From Mycobacteriales bacterium (lineage in GTDB: Bacteria > Actinomycetota > Actinomycetes > Mycobacteriales > Mycobacteriaceae): a DNA stretch of 64,000 bases. Position numbers and translations under genes: made by a program. The notes below the pieces were generated by a model that worked only from the letters and a program-made list of their open reading frames with translations, had not been told where the DNA came from and did not search any database. Shown here piece after piece: positions 50,724 through 59,993 of the stretch; position 1 is the first letter of the stretch, and every line of letters begins with the position of its first letter. The stretch is taken from assembly GCA_018376445.1 (NCBI GenBank), contig JAHABL010000010.1:1-64000 (forward strand), given 5' to 3'.

Positions 50724-50791
50724 GTCTCTTTGTATTCTCTCACGATTACCCCTTTTTCGGGGCATCAGTTTTTTGCTGCTCCCCCAATATT

Positions 50792-50807
50792 CGTTTCACG
50801 TGAAACG
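50792..50807. promoter_or_regulatory. parS site in parA-rsmG spacer
   Basis: CGTTTCACGTGAAACG is a perfect palindrome, matching the parS core (14 of 16, with both outer bases changed symmetrically). Confidence 0.85.
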
Positions 50808-50874
50808 TGGTGCAAAAAGTTGGGAGCATCGATCTCATGTCATTGTCCAATTAAAGTTGAGCCAGCGGGCGGAT

Positions 50875-50890
50875 TGTTTCACGGGAAACA
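50875..50890. promoter_or_regulatory. parS-like site with one core change
   Basis: TGTTTCACGGGAAACA matches parS in 15 of 16 positions; the change T to G hits the central palindrome. The remaining spacer 50891-51366 shows no supported gene. Confidence 0.65.
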
Positions 50891-51366
50891 AGGTGTCATA
50901 AGAAGCGCCGTTCACACACTGGCGATTGCTACTGGTTTCAAACGTCACCACATGAAAACACCCGCTGTTAAGAGTGCCGCCCGAGCATCCCTCTCTATGC
51001 GACATGGAGAGGCTATCAGCGTGAGTAACACACTGCGTCCAAATGTTAAAACATCATCTCAGCAATCTCCCTGAACACAGGGCATCAGAGTGCTGCGGCA
51101 GAGTCTCCACTAAAGTCAAATTCTCACCAACTAAAAAGCTGGCAACGACCAACGCCCCTGCAATGAGAGATCCACTGTACACAGCGGCCTCGGAACGTCA
51201 TTGACGCGATCAGCTTTTAGACTCACAAAAGCACGAACCCGCTGATGCTCTTGCACCTGCTGATTATCACGTTCCGTGGATCTTCATACCATGAAGCCTT
51301 GCGGATCAGCTAAATATAAGCGACCGCACGAAGACTCACCGTTGACCGCCATAGGCAATCACTCCG

Positions 51367-51996
51367 TCAGATATGGATGGCGCGGATGACGTAAGTGTCT
51401 TCCACTCCCCCATCGCGATGAAGTTGAACGACCTCTTCCTTGCGCCAGCCGGCCTTTCCCACCAGCAGACCATCCCGCTCGATCTCCTCGGCAGCAGTCG
51501 ATCCTTTCAACGCAACCAAGTAGGACCCGGAATGCGCAAAAGGAGCAGACCACTTAGCGAGTTTGGCTAGCGGTGCCACCGCTCGGGATGTCACATAGTC
51601 CACCGTACCGACTTCATGGTGAACGGACTTTTCCTCTGCACGACCACGTACAACCGTGACATTAGTAAGCCCGAGTTCCGAAACAACCTCATGGAGGAAG
51701 TTGACCCGCCGCAGTAGCGGCTCGATAAGCGTTACAGAGAGGTTCGGCCGAGCAATCGCAACAGGAATTCCAGGCAGGCCGGCACCAGAGCCAATATCAG
51801 CAACGGAAACTCCCTCGGGAAGAATATCCGCCAGGAGAGCCGAATTGAGGATGTGGCGATTCCAAATCCGGTCAGCTTCGCGCGGTCCGATAAGACCACG
51901 CTCAATGCCAGCGGTACACAAGAGGTGGGCGTACGCATCAGCAAGCGGCGTGCGTTCGCCAAACATTTCTGCGATGACGGAAGAGGGAGTAGTCAC
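51367..51996 (-). CDS. rsmG: 16S rRNA (guanine527-N7)-methyltransferase
   Basis: A 209-residue AdoMet-dependent methylase (GidB) that methylates G527 of 16S rRNA. Motif I reads VADIGSGAGLPGIPVAI, followed by VTLIEPLLRRVNFLHEV and YVTSRAVAPLAKLAKW. The GTG at 51996 is chosen because GAGGAGA lies 6 nt upstream; the frame upstream has no homology. Order jag-rsmG-parA is conserved in the order Mycobacteriales. Confidence 0.95.
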   Translation of the reverse strand: MTTPSSVIAEMFGERTPLADAYAHLLCTAGIERGLIGPREADRIWNRHILNSALLADILPEGVSVADIGSGAGLPGIPVAIARPNLSVTLIEPLLRRVNFLHEVVSELGLTNVTVVRGRAEEKSVHHEVGTVDYVTSRAVAPLAKLAKWSAPFAHSGSYLVALKGSTAAEEIERDGLLVGKAGWRKEEVVQLHRDGGVEDTYVIRAIHI

Positions 51997-52114
51997 AGGA
52001 TTCTCCTCAAGAGGTGGACCGACGATACAGCCAGGATAGAGCTGCCTTGGAACTGACTCCCACGCTACCCGGAGACGCCTACTCGAACAACGCGACTGCG
52101 CTTTAACGACAATG

Positions 52115-52254
52115 TTATCCACATGTAGGAGAGTTATGCACAGTCTTATCCACATACCCCCCACGAACAATTAAAAACAAACCGTTTCACGTGAAACACC
52201 ACGGCTTGACCAGGTAAAAGAGAATTACACAGATGTTATTCACAATGTGGATAA
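52115..52254. promoter_or_regulatory. DnaA-box cluster in the rsmG-jag spacer
   Basis: Consensus TTATCCACA at 52115-52123 and 52146-52154, a one-mismatch TTATTCACA at 52236-52244 and an inverted consensus box at 52246-52254, four boxes in 140 bp around a parS site. This lies 4-6 kb from dnaA. It may titrate DnaA or form an auxiliary part of the origin. Confidence 0.65.
52183..52198. promoter_or_regulatory. parS site in the rsmG-jag spacer
   Basis: CGTTTCACGTGAAACA matches parS in 15 of 16 positions with an intact palindromic core. It is the fourth site of the window and lies among DnaA boxes. Confidence 0.85.
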
Positions 52255-52365
52255 CTCTGTGTATGCCGCACTGCCAGGGTCAATAAGTGAAACCTCTCAA
52301 CTGACCTAGTAACAAAATAAAGTGAACCACACCATTGTTATTCGCGAAAAAGGACCACCAACGCA

Positions 52366-52400
52366 CAAAAAAGGTGGGTCGAGCATCACGCTCGACCCAC
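52366..52400 (-). terminator. Rho-independent terminator of the rpmH-jag operon
   Basis: On the minus strand an 11-bp perfect stem (arms 52390-52400 and 52374-52384, GTGGGTCGAGC with its complement, 5-nt loop) is followed by CC and a TTTTTT run (52367-52372), just beyond the jag stop at 52434. This is the clearest classical terminator in the window. Confidence 0.9.
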
Positions 52401-52433
52401 ACTCAACAGCTCTAGAAACGCGGAGGAGAACCT

Positions 52434-52928
52434 TTAGTCCTCGTTCTCCTCGTACTCTTCCTCAGGCAAAAGAACCACGTGTCGGTTCTTGCCCTCGCCA
52501 GTAGACTCAGTGACGACCCCTTCGATCTTGGCAATGGCGTCGTGCACAACCTTCCGCTCGAAGGGGCTCATCGGTTCAAGCTCGACAGGGGTACCAGTCT
52601 CCTCTACCCGGCGAGCACCCTCCTGGGCGAGGGCACGAAGGGTATCGCGACGGTCGGCTCGCCAACGGGCGATGTCGAGCATAAGGCGGGAGCGGTCACC
52701 GGAGACTTCCTGCACCGCGAGGCGAGTGAGGGTCTGGATGGCTTCCAGCACTTGGCCGTCACGGCCGACCAGCATGTCGAGGTTCTCTCCGCCGTCAATG
52801 CTGACAGACGCGCGGTCGCCTTCCACGTCAAGATCAATGTCGCCATCGAAGTCGATAATGTCGAGGAACTGCTCCAGGTAATCGGCGGCGATTTCGCCCT
52901 CATCAATAAGCTTCTGTTGCTTACTCAT
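52434..52928 (-). CDS. jag: Jag/KhpB-type RNA-binding protein (KH-R3H)
   Basis: A 164-residue protein with a KH-like domain (NLDMLVGRDGQVLEAIQTLTRLAV, containing the GxxG loop) and an R3H domain (ARWRADRRDTLRALAQEGARRV, then MSPFERKVVHDAIA), ending in an acidic tail. It lacks the Jag-N domain, as in other actinobacteria. Members bind RNA and influence cell division and envelope in Gram-positives. It is downstream of yidC in the same operon (68-bp gap). Confidence 0.92.
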   Translation of the reverse strand: MSKQQKLIDEGEIAADYLEQFLDIIDFDGDIDLDVEGDRASVSIDGGENLDMLVGRDGQVLEAIQTLTRLAVQEVSGDRSRLMLDIARWRADRRDTLRALAQEGARRVEETGTPVELEPMSPFERKVVHDAIAKIEGVVTESTGEGKNRHVVLLPEEEYEENED

Positions 52929-52996
52929 GTGTTGTCCTTTAAGGTCATCCAGCGGCAGCTGGGTGTTGGTAGGTCTGGGGGTGAAGAAACGAGCGA

Positions 52997-54301
52997 TTAG
53001 CGCTTCTTCTTTTTCTTGCCCTTACGGTTCTTGTTGGCTTGCTGGCGGGCACGCTGTGCAGCCTGACGTTGCGCCTTCGCCTCCGCTTGTGCACTGTCAG
53101 CAGCACCAGCTGGCGAGCTCTTCGCACCGGCAGCACCGGCAACGGATTTCACGGCAGCATCGCTGGCTTTCGCACCAACAACAGCATCAGCAGGGCCACC
53201 AACAGAATCAGACTCAGCGGCACTGGTCTCGGCGGCACCGTCACCCTTCCTCTTAAACAGCGCGGAGAAACCACGGGGCTTCTTCTCTACCACCGCGGTT
53301 TCCACAACCTTGGGCTGCTCCACGACGATCACCTTGCCGTGCTTATCGCGCTTCGGCTTCGCACCGGGGCGCGGGGCGTTGGCGGCGCGGGCCTCGTCCA
53401 ACTTCTCCTTGGCTTCCAGCTTTTCCTTATCCATCTTCTTGTACAGGAAGTACTGCTGGCAGAAGGTCCAGATGTTGTTCGTCAGCATGTAGGTGAGGAG
53501 TCCAACGTGCCACATGACGCCGGTGCCCAGAATCATGATGGGGAAGAACCACAGCATCATCTTGTTCATGACGTTCGCCTGCGGGTTGGCAGCGGCGGCA
53601 GCGGTCTGCCGGTTAATCGACATACGAGCGTTGAAGTGGGTGGCCACTGCGGAGATCAGCAGCATGGGGATGGTGACGCAAAGAATGGCGACGAAAAGGC
53701 TATGCGCATCCTCGGGGTGGTAGCCACCCAGCGGGTAGAAGGCAGCGTACTGGTCCTTGGGCTGCGAGATGTAGCCGGACAGTGGGGCGCCGAAAAGGCG
53801 GGCGTCCAGGAAGGACTGCACCTCGTTGGGTTTGAAGAAGTAGTTGCCGGCGTTACGGGTTTGTGCTGCGGTGTAGCCGAGGCCGCCGGCGCGGTTGCCC
53901 ATCTTGTTGAACATGCGGAGCACGTGGAAGAGGCCGATGAACACGGGGATCTGCACCAGCATGGGGAGGCAGCCCATGGCCATGTTGACGCCGTTGTCCT
54001 TTTGCAGCTTAGACATCTCCATGGACATCCGCTGGCGGTCGTTGGCGTACTTCTTCTGGATGGCCTTAATCTGCGGCTGCAGTTCCGACATCTTCTGGGT
54101 GGTGCGGATCTGCTTCACCATCGGGTAGAGGAGGATGAGTCGGACCGTCACCGTGAGGAACACGATGGCGAGTGCCCAGGCAGCGCCGGAGACGTTGGGA
54201 CTGCTGTCGACGGGCAGGCCGACGGCACCGAGTAGCCAAGAGAAGGCTTTGTGCCATGCCCACAAAATCCAGGAGATGGGGTAGTAGATAAAGTCCAACA
54301 C
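52997..54301 (-). CDS. yidC: Membrane protein insertase YidC
   Basis: A 434-residue insertase of the YidC/Oxa1/Alb3 family. The five core helices lie in the first 300 residues (LTVTVRLILLYPMVKQIRTTQKMSELQPQ, CLPMLVQIPVFIGLFHVLRMF, VTIPMLLISAVATHF, FFPIMILGTGVMWHVGLLTYMLTNNIWTF). A conserved arginine in the first core helix (VRLILLYP) matches the hydrophilic groove. The last 130 residues are charged, Ala/Lys-rich and end in KGKKKKKR, likely contacting ribosomes. It follows yidD after 5 bp. Confidence 0.95.
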   Translation of the reverse strand: MLDFIYYPISWILWAWHKAFSWLLGAVGLPVDSSPNVSGAAWALAIVFLTVTVRLILLYPMVKQIRTTQKMSELQPQIKAIQKKYANDRQRMSMEMSKLQKDNGVNMAMGCLPMLVQIPVFIGLFHVLRMFNKMGNRAGGLGYTAAQTRNAGNYFFKPNEVQSFLDARLFGAPLSGYISQPKDQYAAFYPLGGYHPEDAHSLFVAILCVTIPMLLISAVATHFNARMSINRQTAAAAANPQANVMNKMMLWFFPIMILGTGVMWHVGLLTYMLTNNIWTFCQQYFLYKKMDKEKLEAKEKLDEARAANAPRPGAKPKRDKHGKVIVVEQPKVVETAVVEKKPRGFSALFKRKGDGAAETSAAESDSVGGPADAVVGAKASDAAVKSVAGAAGAKSSPAGAADSAQAEAKAQRQAAQRARQQANKNRKGKKKKKR

Positions 54302-54306
54302 TGTGG

Positions 54307-54819
54307 CTAATTCTCCTCAGTTGGGGGTTCAGATGCGGCTTGGCGGGACTTGTTGTGGTGGCGGGGAGGGGGTACGGGGTCGTAGCCGCCAGGGTGCCAG
54401 GGCGCACATTTAAGGATACGAATAGTTGACAACCAAAGTCCACGGAACAGTCCATGAACTTGCAGCGCTTCCAGGGCATATGCGGAGCAAGTGGGCTGGA
54501 AGCGGCAGGTGGGTACCGGCTTCAGGGGGCTGATAGCGACGCGATAAAAGTACACTGCCTCGATGAGGAGCAGGCTGGCCCAGTCCCGTGGATTTTTCCA
54601 GGAACGGTGACGGAACTCGTAGTCGCTGTCGACGGAACCGGGCCGCTTATCGGGAAGCGTAGCTGCAGCACTGTCATGGTCGTCACCATCGTTGCACACG
54701 GGACCGTCACGACCCTCCCGAGAAACAAGCCCATCAAGCCCGTCCTGACAGTCGGGGACGCCGTGGGCGTCCTGGTAGGTGTGGACGTCGTGGGCGTTGT
54801 CGTTCTGGTCGTTGCGCAT
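54307..54819 (-). CDS. yidD: Membrane protein insertion efficiency factor YidD, N-terminally extended
   Basis: A 170-residue protein whose last 95 residues are the small YidD domain: LLIEAVYFYRVAISPLKP, CRFQPTCSAYALEALQVHG and ILKCAPWHPGGYDPVP. It helps YidC insert membrane proteins. Typical YidD is 70-110 residues; here a 65-residue acidic, Asp/His-rich extension precedes it. An internal start cannot be excluded, though the ATG at 54819 sits close after the rnpA stop, as expected in the operon. Confidence 0.9.
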   Translation of the reverse strand: MRNDQNDNAHDVHTYQDAHGVPDCQDGLDGLVSREGRDGPVCNDGDDHDSAAATLPDKRPGSVDSDYEFRHRSWKNPRDWASLLLIEAVYFYRVAISPLKPVPTCRFQPTCSAYALEALQVHGLFRGLWLSTIRILKCAPWHPGGYDPVPPPRHHNKSRQAASEPPTEEN

Positions 54820-54828
54820 GCGGTCTCC

Positions 54829-55260
54829 TTAGTGTGAGGCCGCAGTAGCGGGGTGCGCACGCAGGGCAGGTTTGGCGGCGATAGTGCAGAGGCATTCCGC
54901 TAGCCAGTTTTCCAAGCAGCGGGACGGGGCGAGTTGGGCACCGGGGAGGGCGCGGATGACGATGTCGATTCCGCTGGGCATGCTGGGGAGTAATTCTCGG
55001 CAGGTATGCCGCAGCCGCCGGGAGAGTTGGTGTCTCACAACTGCATTCCCGACGGCTTTGCTGACGATCAGTCCGACTCGCGGGGGGGTTCCCGGCGTCT
55101 GCGTGTGGGGGGCGGAGCGGGCAACGACTACTGCCAGTTCCTTATCGCTATCCTGTCGTGCGGCGTAGACCACCACGCGGCCGTAGTTCACCTTGACTCC
55201 GGTGCGTACTACTCGGCGGAAGTCAGAGCTCCGATGGAGGCGGTTCTCCTGCGAAAGCAT
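54829..55260 (-). CDS. rnpA: Ribonuclease P protein component
   Basis: A 143-residue basic protein that assists the RNase P RNA in 5' maturation of tRNAs. It starts MLSQENRLHRSSDFRRVVRTG and carries the signature region RVGLIVSKAVGNAVVRHQLSRRLRH, a slightly altered RNR motif (RHQLSRR). The last 20 residues are an Ala-rich extension. It lies 20 bp after rpmH and 9 bp before yidD. Confidence 0.95.
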   Translation of the reverse strand: MLSQENRLHRSSDFRRVVRTGVKVNYGRVVVYAARQDSDKELAVVVARSAPHTQTPGTPPRVGLIVSKAVGNAVVRHQLSRRLRHTCRELLPSMPSGIDIVIRALPGAQLAPSRCLENWLAECLCTIAAKPALRAHPATAASH

Positions 55261-55280
55261 AAGTGCCGCTTCGCTCCGAA

Positions 55281-55424
55281 TTATGCGGACAGGGAAGCGC
55301 GGCCCTTAGCGCGACGGCGAGAAATGACGGTACGTCCGGCGCGGGTCCGCATGCGGGCGCGGAAGCCGTGCACGCGAGCGCGACGACGGTTATTCGGTTG
55401 GAAGGTCCGCTTGCCCTTGGCCAC
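55281..55424 (-). CDS. rpmH: 50S ribosomal protein L34
   Basis: A 47-residue very basic protein read directly from the sequence: KGKRTFQPNNRRRARVHGF, then RARMRTRAGRTVISRRRAKG and the end RASLSA. This is the L34 pattern. It starts at GTG (55424) with GAGGAG upstream. It is the first gene of the minus-strand operon rpmH-rnpA-yidD-yidC-jag, divergent from dnaA. Confidence 0.95.
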   Translation of the reverse strand: MAKGKRTFQPNNRRRARVHGFRARMRTRAGRTVISRRRAKGRASLSA

Positions 55425-56366
55425 GGTCACCACTCCTCTAATTGTCATGCACTGGGTTCAGTGCGGGTTTCGGCTAAAGATCCCGCTCTACGATTCCGGA
55501 TGGTACTGACCACCACACCTGTCCATGGGCTGGTGAAAAAGGTGGAGTACATTGCGTGGCCGCACAGAGTGTGCGCGTATGCGGAATGACTTTACAAGAC
55601 TACTAGTTCACGTAGGACAAATCAAAAAGGATTAAGCCTAGCGGAGCAGCTGCCGGGGAGCTAGGGGGTGAGGGAGGAAAAATTGATGGTTGAAGTTGAG
55701 GTTGAGACTTCCGAGAAAGAAAAGCCCAGGTTACAAGCATGTAATTCGCATTTCTCGCATTGTGGAAGAAAAATGGAAACAATTTGCCAGGACGAGACCA
55801 GCGGGTTCTCTGGGGGCTAACAGACCCCCTTCGCCTAACATTGCGCGAAAGGCTTCATGCCAACTAAGGTTCCAATTCGTGCCTCGCCACACACCGAGCC
55901 ATCGAGACGGGAAGTAAGGGAATTTATTCCTCGCAACTCCCCGCCTATCGATGAATTAACTGTGATAAAACAATCTGGTCGCACCCCCATCAGGACGTGC
56001 GACCAAAAAGTACTCATAGGCAGAACCGACGGTGCCGACGCCTCACCACCCCGACACCGTCACCACAGAAACCGCACCGGATAACTTCCCCCACGGTTTC
56101 TTTATGAATCCTGCCAGAGGACTATCTACACTTGTGGATAACTCGTGTGGATAACTTTGTCGTACCTCGATGACCCGCAGGTAGTCGAAGGCTCGTCAAA
56201 GAACACCAAAAAACAGAGGAATAACCAGCCGAGCTCATCAACCGGCGCAAACTAAAAACCGATCTGCCCACGCCACGCCAGTGGCAGAGTTAGATCACAC
56301 CGCAGCGCCCCATAACGAGGACGATGACCACCATCGCCCGGGAAAGTCTTGTGATAGGAGGAAAAG
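55425..56366. other. Non-coding region between rpmH and dnaA
   Basis: A 940-bp spacer that must hold the divergent rpmH and dnaA promoters. Visible items are two consensus DnaA boxes in tandem (TGTGGATAA at 56133-56141 and 56146-56154), suggesting autoregulation of dnaA, and an 8-bp inverted repeat GGTCGCAC/GTGCGACC at 55977-56004. No reading frame in it has a convincing ribosome site or homology. Confidence 0.7.
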
Positions 56367-58106
56367 GTGACGCAAACCCAAGACCTCCACCACATTTGGG
56401 GACAAGTCCTCGACGAACTTAAAACCGCGTCCGCCAACCCCTACTCCACTAGCCCCTGCCTTTCCCCCCAACAGCGCGCCTGGCTCAAACTCGTCAAACC
56501 CATCCAATACACCAACGGGTTTGCCCTCCTCTCCGCGCCCAACACCTTCGCCAAAGAAGCCATCGAGCGCACCCTGCACGAACCCATCACCTGCGCACTT
56601 GAGAAATTCCTGGGCGAAGAAGTCACTCTGGCTGTTAAGGTCATCGAGAAAGCTTCCGCCACCAACGCAGACCCCAACGACTCGCATGCCCTTCTCCGCG
56701 AAGCTCTCAACGCTGACCCGGTGACGGGTCCCTGGCCGCGCCCGCCGGTGGTGGCACAAGACCGCATCCTGCCCGAGGACATCCCCGCCTACCGCCCCGA
56801 GAACATTGCCACGCCGATCACCCGGCCACAGTTCCCGCAAGGTGACGCCCCCGCCACCCCGGACACGGCAAGCACTCCCCCGGCCACTACCGTCGCCGCA
56901 GATACACAACGCGCCGCGAGCCAATACACCACGCAACTCGCAAACACGCAGTCCGCAGATACGAAGGAGGAGACAGCCACCTACCGTAGCCCCGAGCGAC
57001 CCGAACACGACGTGACGCAGAAACCACCGTCACCCACCTCCGCTGTCCCCGCCGAAGCAACCCCGGCGCCAACTTTGAACCCGCGGTACACCTTTGACAA
57101 TTACGTGGTAGGCGATTCCAACCGCTTCGCTACCGCCGCCGCCTGGGCTATTTCGGAGGCCCCTGCCCACGCATATAACCCGCTGTTCATTTGGGGCGGC
57201 TCCGGCCTGGGCAAAACGCACCTGCTGCATGCCATCGGCCACTACACGCGACAACTGTTCCCGCAGCTCAGGGTTCGTTACGTCTCTACCGAGGAATTCA
57301 CCAACGACTTCATTAATTCGCTGCGTGATGACCGCAAGGAGAAGTTCAAGAAGCGCTACCGCGACTGTGACCTGTTGCTGGTTGATGACATTCAGTTCAT
57401 CGAAGGCAAGGAGGGCATCCAAGAGGAGTTCTTCTACACCTTCGAGGCGCTCCACAACTCCAATAAGCAGATTGTTATTAGCTCCGACCGGCCGCCGGCG
57501 TTGCTGTCCACGCTGGAAGATCGCCTGCGGACCCGTTTCGAGTGGGGCCTCATTACGGACATTCAGGCTCCGGACTTGGAGACCCGTACCGCAATTTTGC
57601 ACAAGAAAGCCCAGGTGGAGAAGCTACAGGTGCCCAATGAGGTGCTGGAGTTAATCGCTTCGCGTATCGACCGCAATATTCGTGAGCTGGAAGGTGCTCT
57701 TATTCGGGTGACGGCGTTCGCGTCCCTCAATAAGCAGCCGCTGACCCCCGAGTTGGCGCAGGTGGTCCTGCGGGATCTGGTGCCTGCCGATAAGCAGGTG
57801 GAGGTAACGGCTGCGACCATTATGACGGTGGTGGCGGAAGCCTATTCGACCAGTGTGGATGAGTTGTGTGGTCCGTCGAAGACGCGGCCGTTGGCTACTG
57901 CCCGCCAGATCGCCATGTATTTGTGCCGGGAATTGACGGAGATGTCGCTGCCGAAGATTGGCTCGACGTTTGGTGGACGCGATCACACAACTGTCATGTA
58001 TGCGGAGCGGAAGATCTCGAAGCAGATCAAGGATGATCGCACGGTGTTCACGCAGGTGCAGCAGCTTACCGCTGATATCAAGAAGCGCGCCGAGTTCGAT
58101 CAGTAG
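56367..58106 (+). CDS. dnaA: Chromosomal replication initiator DnaA
   Basis: A 579-residue AAA+ initiator. Domain I is at 1-110, a Pro/Thr/Ala-rich linker about 125-225, then the AAA+ core beginning NPRYTFDNYVVGDSNRFA, with Walker A GGSGLGKT ending at 284, DLLLVDDIQF, and SSDRPPALL. Domain IV holds the DnaA signature GGRDHTTVMYAERKI. It starts at GTG with AGGAGG 6-7 nt upstream. Codon use switches from C-ending in the linker to G/T-ending in the AAA+ and DNA-binding domains. Confidence 0.98.
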   Translation: MTQTQDLHHIWGQVLDELKTASANPYSTSPCLSPQQRAWLKLVKPIQYTNGFALLSAPNTFAKEAIERTLHEPITCALEKFLGEEVTLAVKVIEKASATNADPNDSHALLREALNADPVTGPWPRPPVVAQDRILPEDIPAYRPENIATPITRPQFPQGDAPATPDTASTPPATTVAADTQRAASQYTTQLANTQSADTKEETATYRSPERPEHDVTQKPPSPTSAVPAEATPAPTLNPRYTFDNYVVGDSNRFATAAAWAISEAPAHAYNPLFIWGGSGLGKTHLLHAIGHYTRQLFPQLRVRYVSTEEFTNDFINSLRDDRKEKFKKRYRDCDLLLVDDIQFIEGKEGIQEEFFYTFEALHNSNKQIVISSDRPPALLSTLEDRLRTRFEWGLITDIQAPDLETRTAILHKKAQVEKLQVPNEVLELIASRIDRNIRELEGALIRVTAFASLNKQPLTPELAQVVLRDLVPADKQVEVTAATIMTVVAEAYSTSVDELCGPSKTRPLATARQIAMYLCRELTEMSLPKIGSTFGGRDHTTVMYAERKISKQIKDDRTVFTQVQQLTADIKKRAEFDQ

Positions 58107-58229
58107 GGGTAATGCCCCTGCGGCTGCCCGCCCTTACGCTCATCCTTTTGACTTACTAGCCACCCTTGCGGCTGCCCAGCCCGCTGCCCATTCCGGCTCC
58201 CTGGTGCTCGCAAGTCGCCACTCCAAGCC

Positions 58230-58660
58230 GATTTTTACACAGAATAAATACCAGTAGTTTATTCACAACCCCGGGGGATTTGTAACGCCAGTTTCAGGAA
58301 GAGGAGTGACGTGTCCCTGTCGTTGCGACAATTGTTGCTGTGGTATTCGCCACGAGAGAATTATTCTTGGCTGAAAATGGGATTTGACCTGGACAAATCT
58401 TTGTCCCCAACGAGCAGCTCACGGCTGTGGATAACTCACCACAAATCTGGGGGTGACGGGTGGATAAGTCGCCAGCTCTTGTGAACCCCACACCAAGTTA
58501 TCCACAACCGCCCCAAGTTATCCACAATTCATCCACAATTTCCCCAGAAAAATTCACACCGCAAAAACGGCGCTCAACTGCACAGAACCACCGTCATCCA
58601 CATCTTCCACAACCCCTATTACTAGAACTACACATTTAAAGAGAAGAAGAATAGAAATAG
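58230..58660. other. Replication origin oriC (dnaA-dnaN spacer)
   Basis: The 682-bp spacer contains DnaA boxes: consensus TTATCCACA at 58498-58506 and 58518-58526, its complement at 58426-58434, and near matches at 58259-58267 (TTATTCACA), 58459-58467 and 58529-58537. An AT-rich stretch at about 58615-58660 could be the unwinding element. Location between dnaA and dnaN is the standard actinobacterial origin. Confidence 0.9.
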
Positions 58661-58788
58661 GGCGTGGGGACAACACAACACAAACCCTCACCATCCGGAA
58701 TCTCAGCGTCGATCTCAGATGAGAAACCCTGCCGAACCAGCTAACCTAAACAACAGAAAGTTGTGATGAGAAGGAGACCCGTACGCTC

Positions 58789-59976
58789 ATGGAACTCACC
58801 GATATGAACTTCCGTGTCGACCACAGCGATTTCGCTGATGCCGTCACCTGGGTCGCCCGCAGCATTCCCCAACGCCCCGCCATGCCTGTCCTCGCCGGTG
58901 TCCTCCTCACCGCCAACGAGAACGGACTCACCATCAACGGCTTCGACTACGAAGTCTCCACCGAAATCACCATTCCCGCCGAAGTGGTGGAAGAAGGCAG
59001 TGTCGTCGTCTCCGGCAAACTTCTCTCCGATATCACCCGCGCCCTCCCCAAAACCACCGCCACCGTCAGCGTGGACGGCGCAAAACTCCACATCAACTGC
59101 GGCAACGCCAAATTCACCCTGCCCACCATGCCGGTAGAGGACTACCCCGCCCTCCCCACCCTGCCCACCCAAACTGGCAGCATCCCCGCCGACATCTTCG
59201 TCGACGCGGTCAAACAAGTCGCCGTCGCCGCCGGCCGCGACGACTCCATCCCCATGCTCACCGGCATCCGCATGGAAATTGATGGCGACACCGTCACCTT
59301 CGCCGCCACCGACCGCTTCCGCCTGGCCGTCCGCAAATTCGAATGGGACCCCTTCGCCTCCTTCAGCGACGCCGCCGTCCTCATCCCCAACAAGATGCTG
59401 TCGGAAACCGCCAAAACCTTTGCCGCCACCTCCACCGCCCCCGTGGAACTTGCCCTCGGCGGCGCCAATGACACCCTCGGCGGAGAAGGCCTCCTCGGCA
59501 TCGTCGGCGAAAACCGTCGCATCACCACCCGCCTCCTGGACGCCCAATTCCCGCCCTTCCGCACCCTCCTGCCGAAGGCCCACAACGCCATCGCCACCGT
59601 CGACATCGCCAGCCTGGTGGACTCCATCAAGCGCGTCTCCCTCATGTCCGACCGCGGCGCGCAAGTACGCCTCGCCTTCACCCCCGAAAGCGTCACCCTC
59701 ACCGCCGGCGGCGACGACTCCGGCGAAGCCGAAGAAACCCTCCCGGTGAAATACTGGGGCGAGCCGATGACCATTGCCTTCAACCCCTCCTACCTGTTAG
59801 ACGGCCTCTCCGTACTCGACAGCACCACCGCCAGCTTCGGGTTCACCACCCCCAACCGGCCCGCCGTCATCATCCCCGGCATCGACGACGAACCCGAAGC
59901 CAACGACGCAGGCGAATACCCGGCACCCGACACCGACTACATCTACCTGTTGATGCCCGTCCGTCTACCCGGATAG
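58789..59976 (+). CDS. dnaN: DNA polymerase III sliding clamp (beta)
   Basis: A 395-residue clamp protein starting MELTDMNFRVDHSDFADAV and showing the three-fold repeat of the family, with RPAMPVLAGVLL in domain 1, RDDSIPMLTGIRMEI in domain 2, and the C-terminal YIYLLMPVRLPG. It encircles DNA and tethers the replicative polymerase. AAGGAGA lies 13 nt before the ATG, rather far; the second methionine (58804) is an alternative start. recF follows after 17 bp. Confidence 0.97.
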   Translation: MELTDMNFRVDHSDFADAVTWVARSIPQRPAMPVLAGVLLTANENGLTINGFDYEVSTEITIPAEVVEEGSVVVSGKLLSDITRALPKTTATVSVDGAKLHINCGNAKFTLPTMPVEDYPALPTLPTQTGSIPADIFVDAVKQVAVAAGRDDSIPMLTGIRMEIDGDTVTFAATDRFRLAVRKFEWDPFASFSDAAVLIPNKMLSETAKTFAATSTAPVELALGGANDTLGGEGLLGIVGENRRITTRLLDAQFPPFRTLLPKAHNAIATVDIASLVDSIKRVSLMSDRGAQVRLAFTPESVTLTAGGDDSGEAEETLPVKYWGEPMTIAFNPSYLLDGLSVLDSTTASFGFTTPNRPAVIIPGIDDEPEANDAGEYPAPDTDYIYLLMPVRLPG

Positions 59977-59993
59977 CCGGCAGAAAGCACACC

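Noticed and set aside
50703..51074. Plus-strand frame of 123 codons between parA and rsmG
   Set aside because: It runs through three parS sites and shows no ribosome site or homology.
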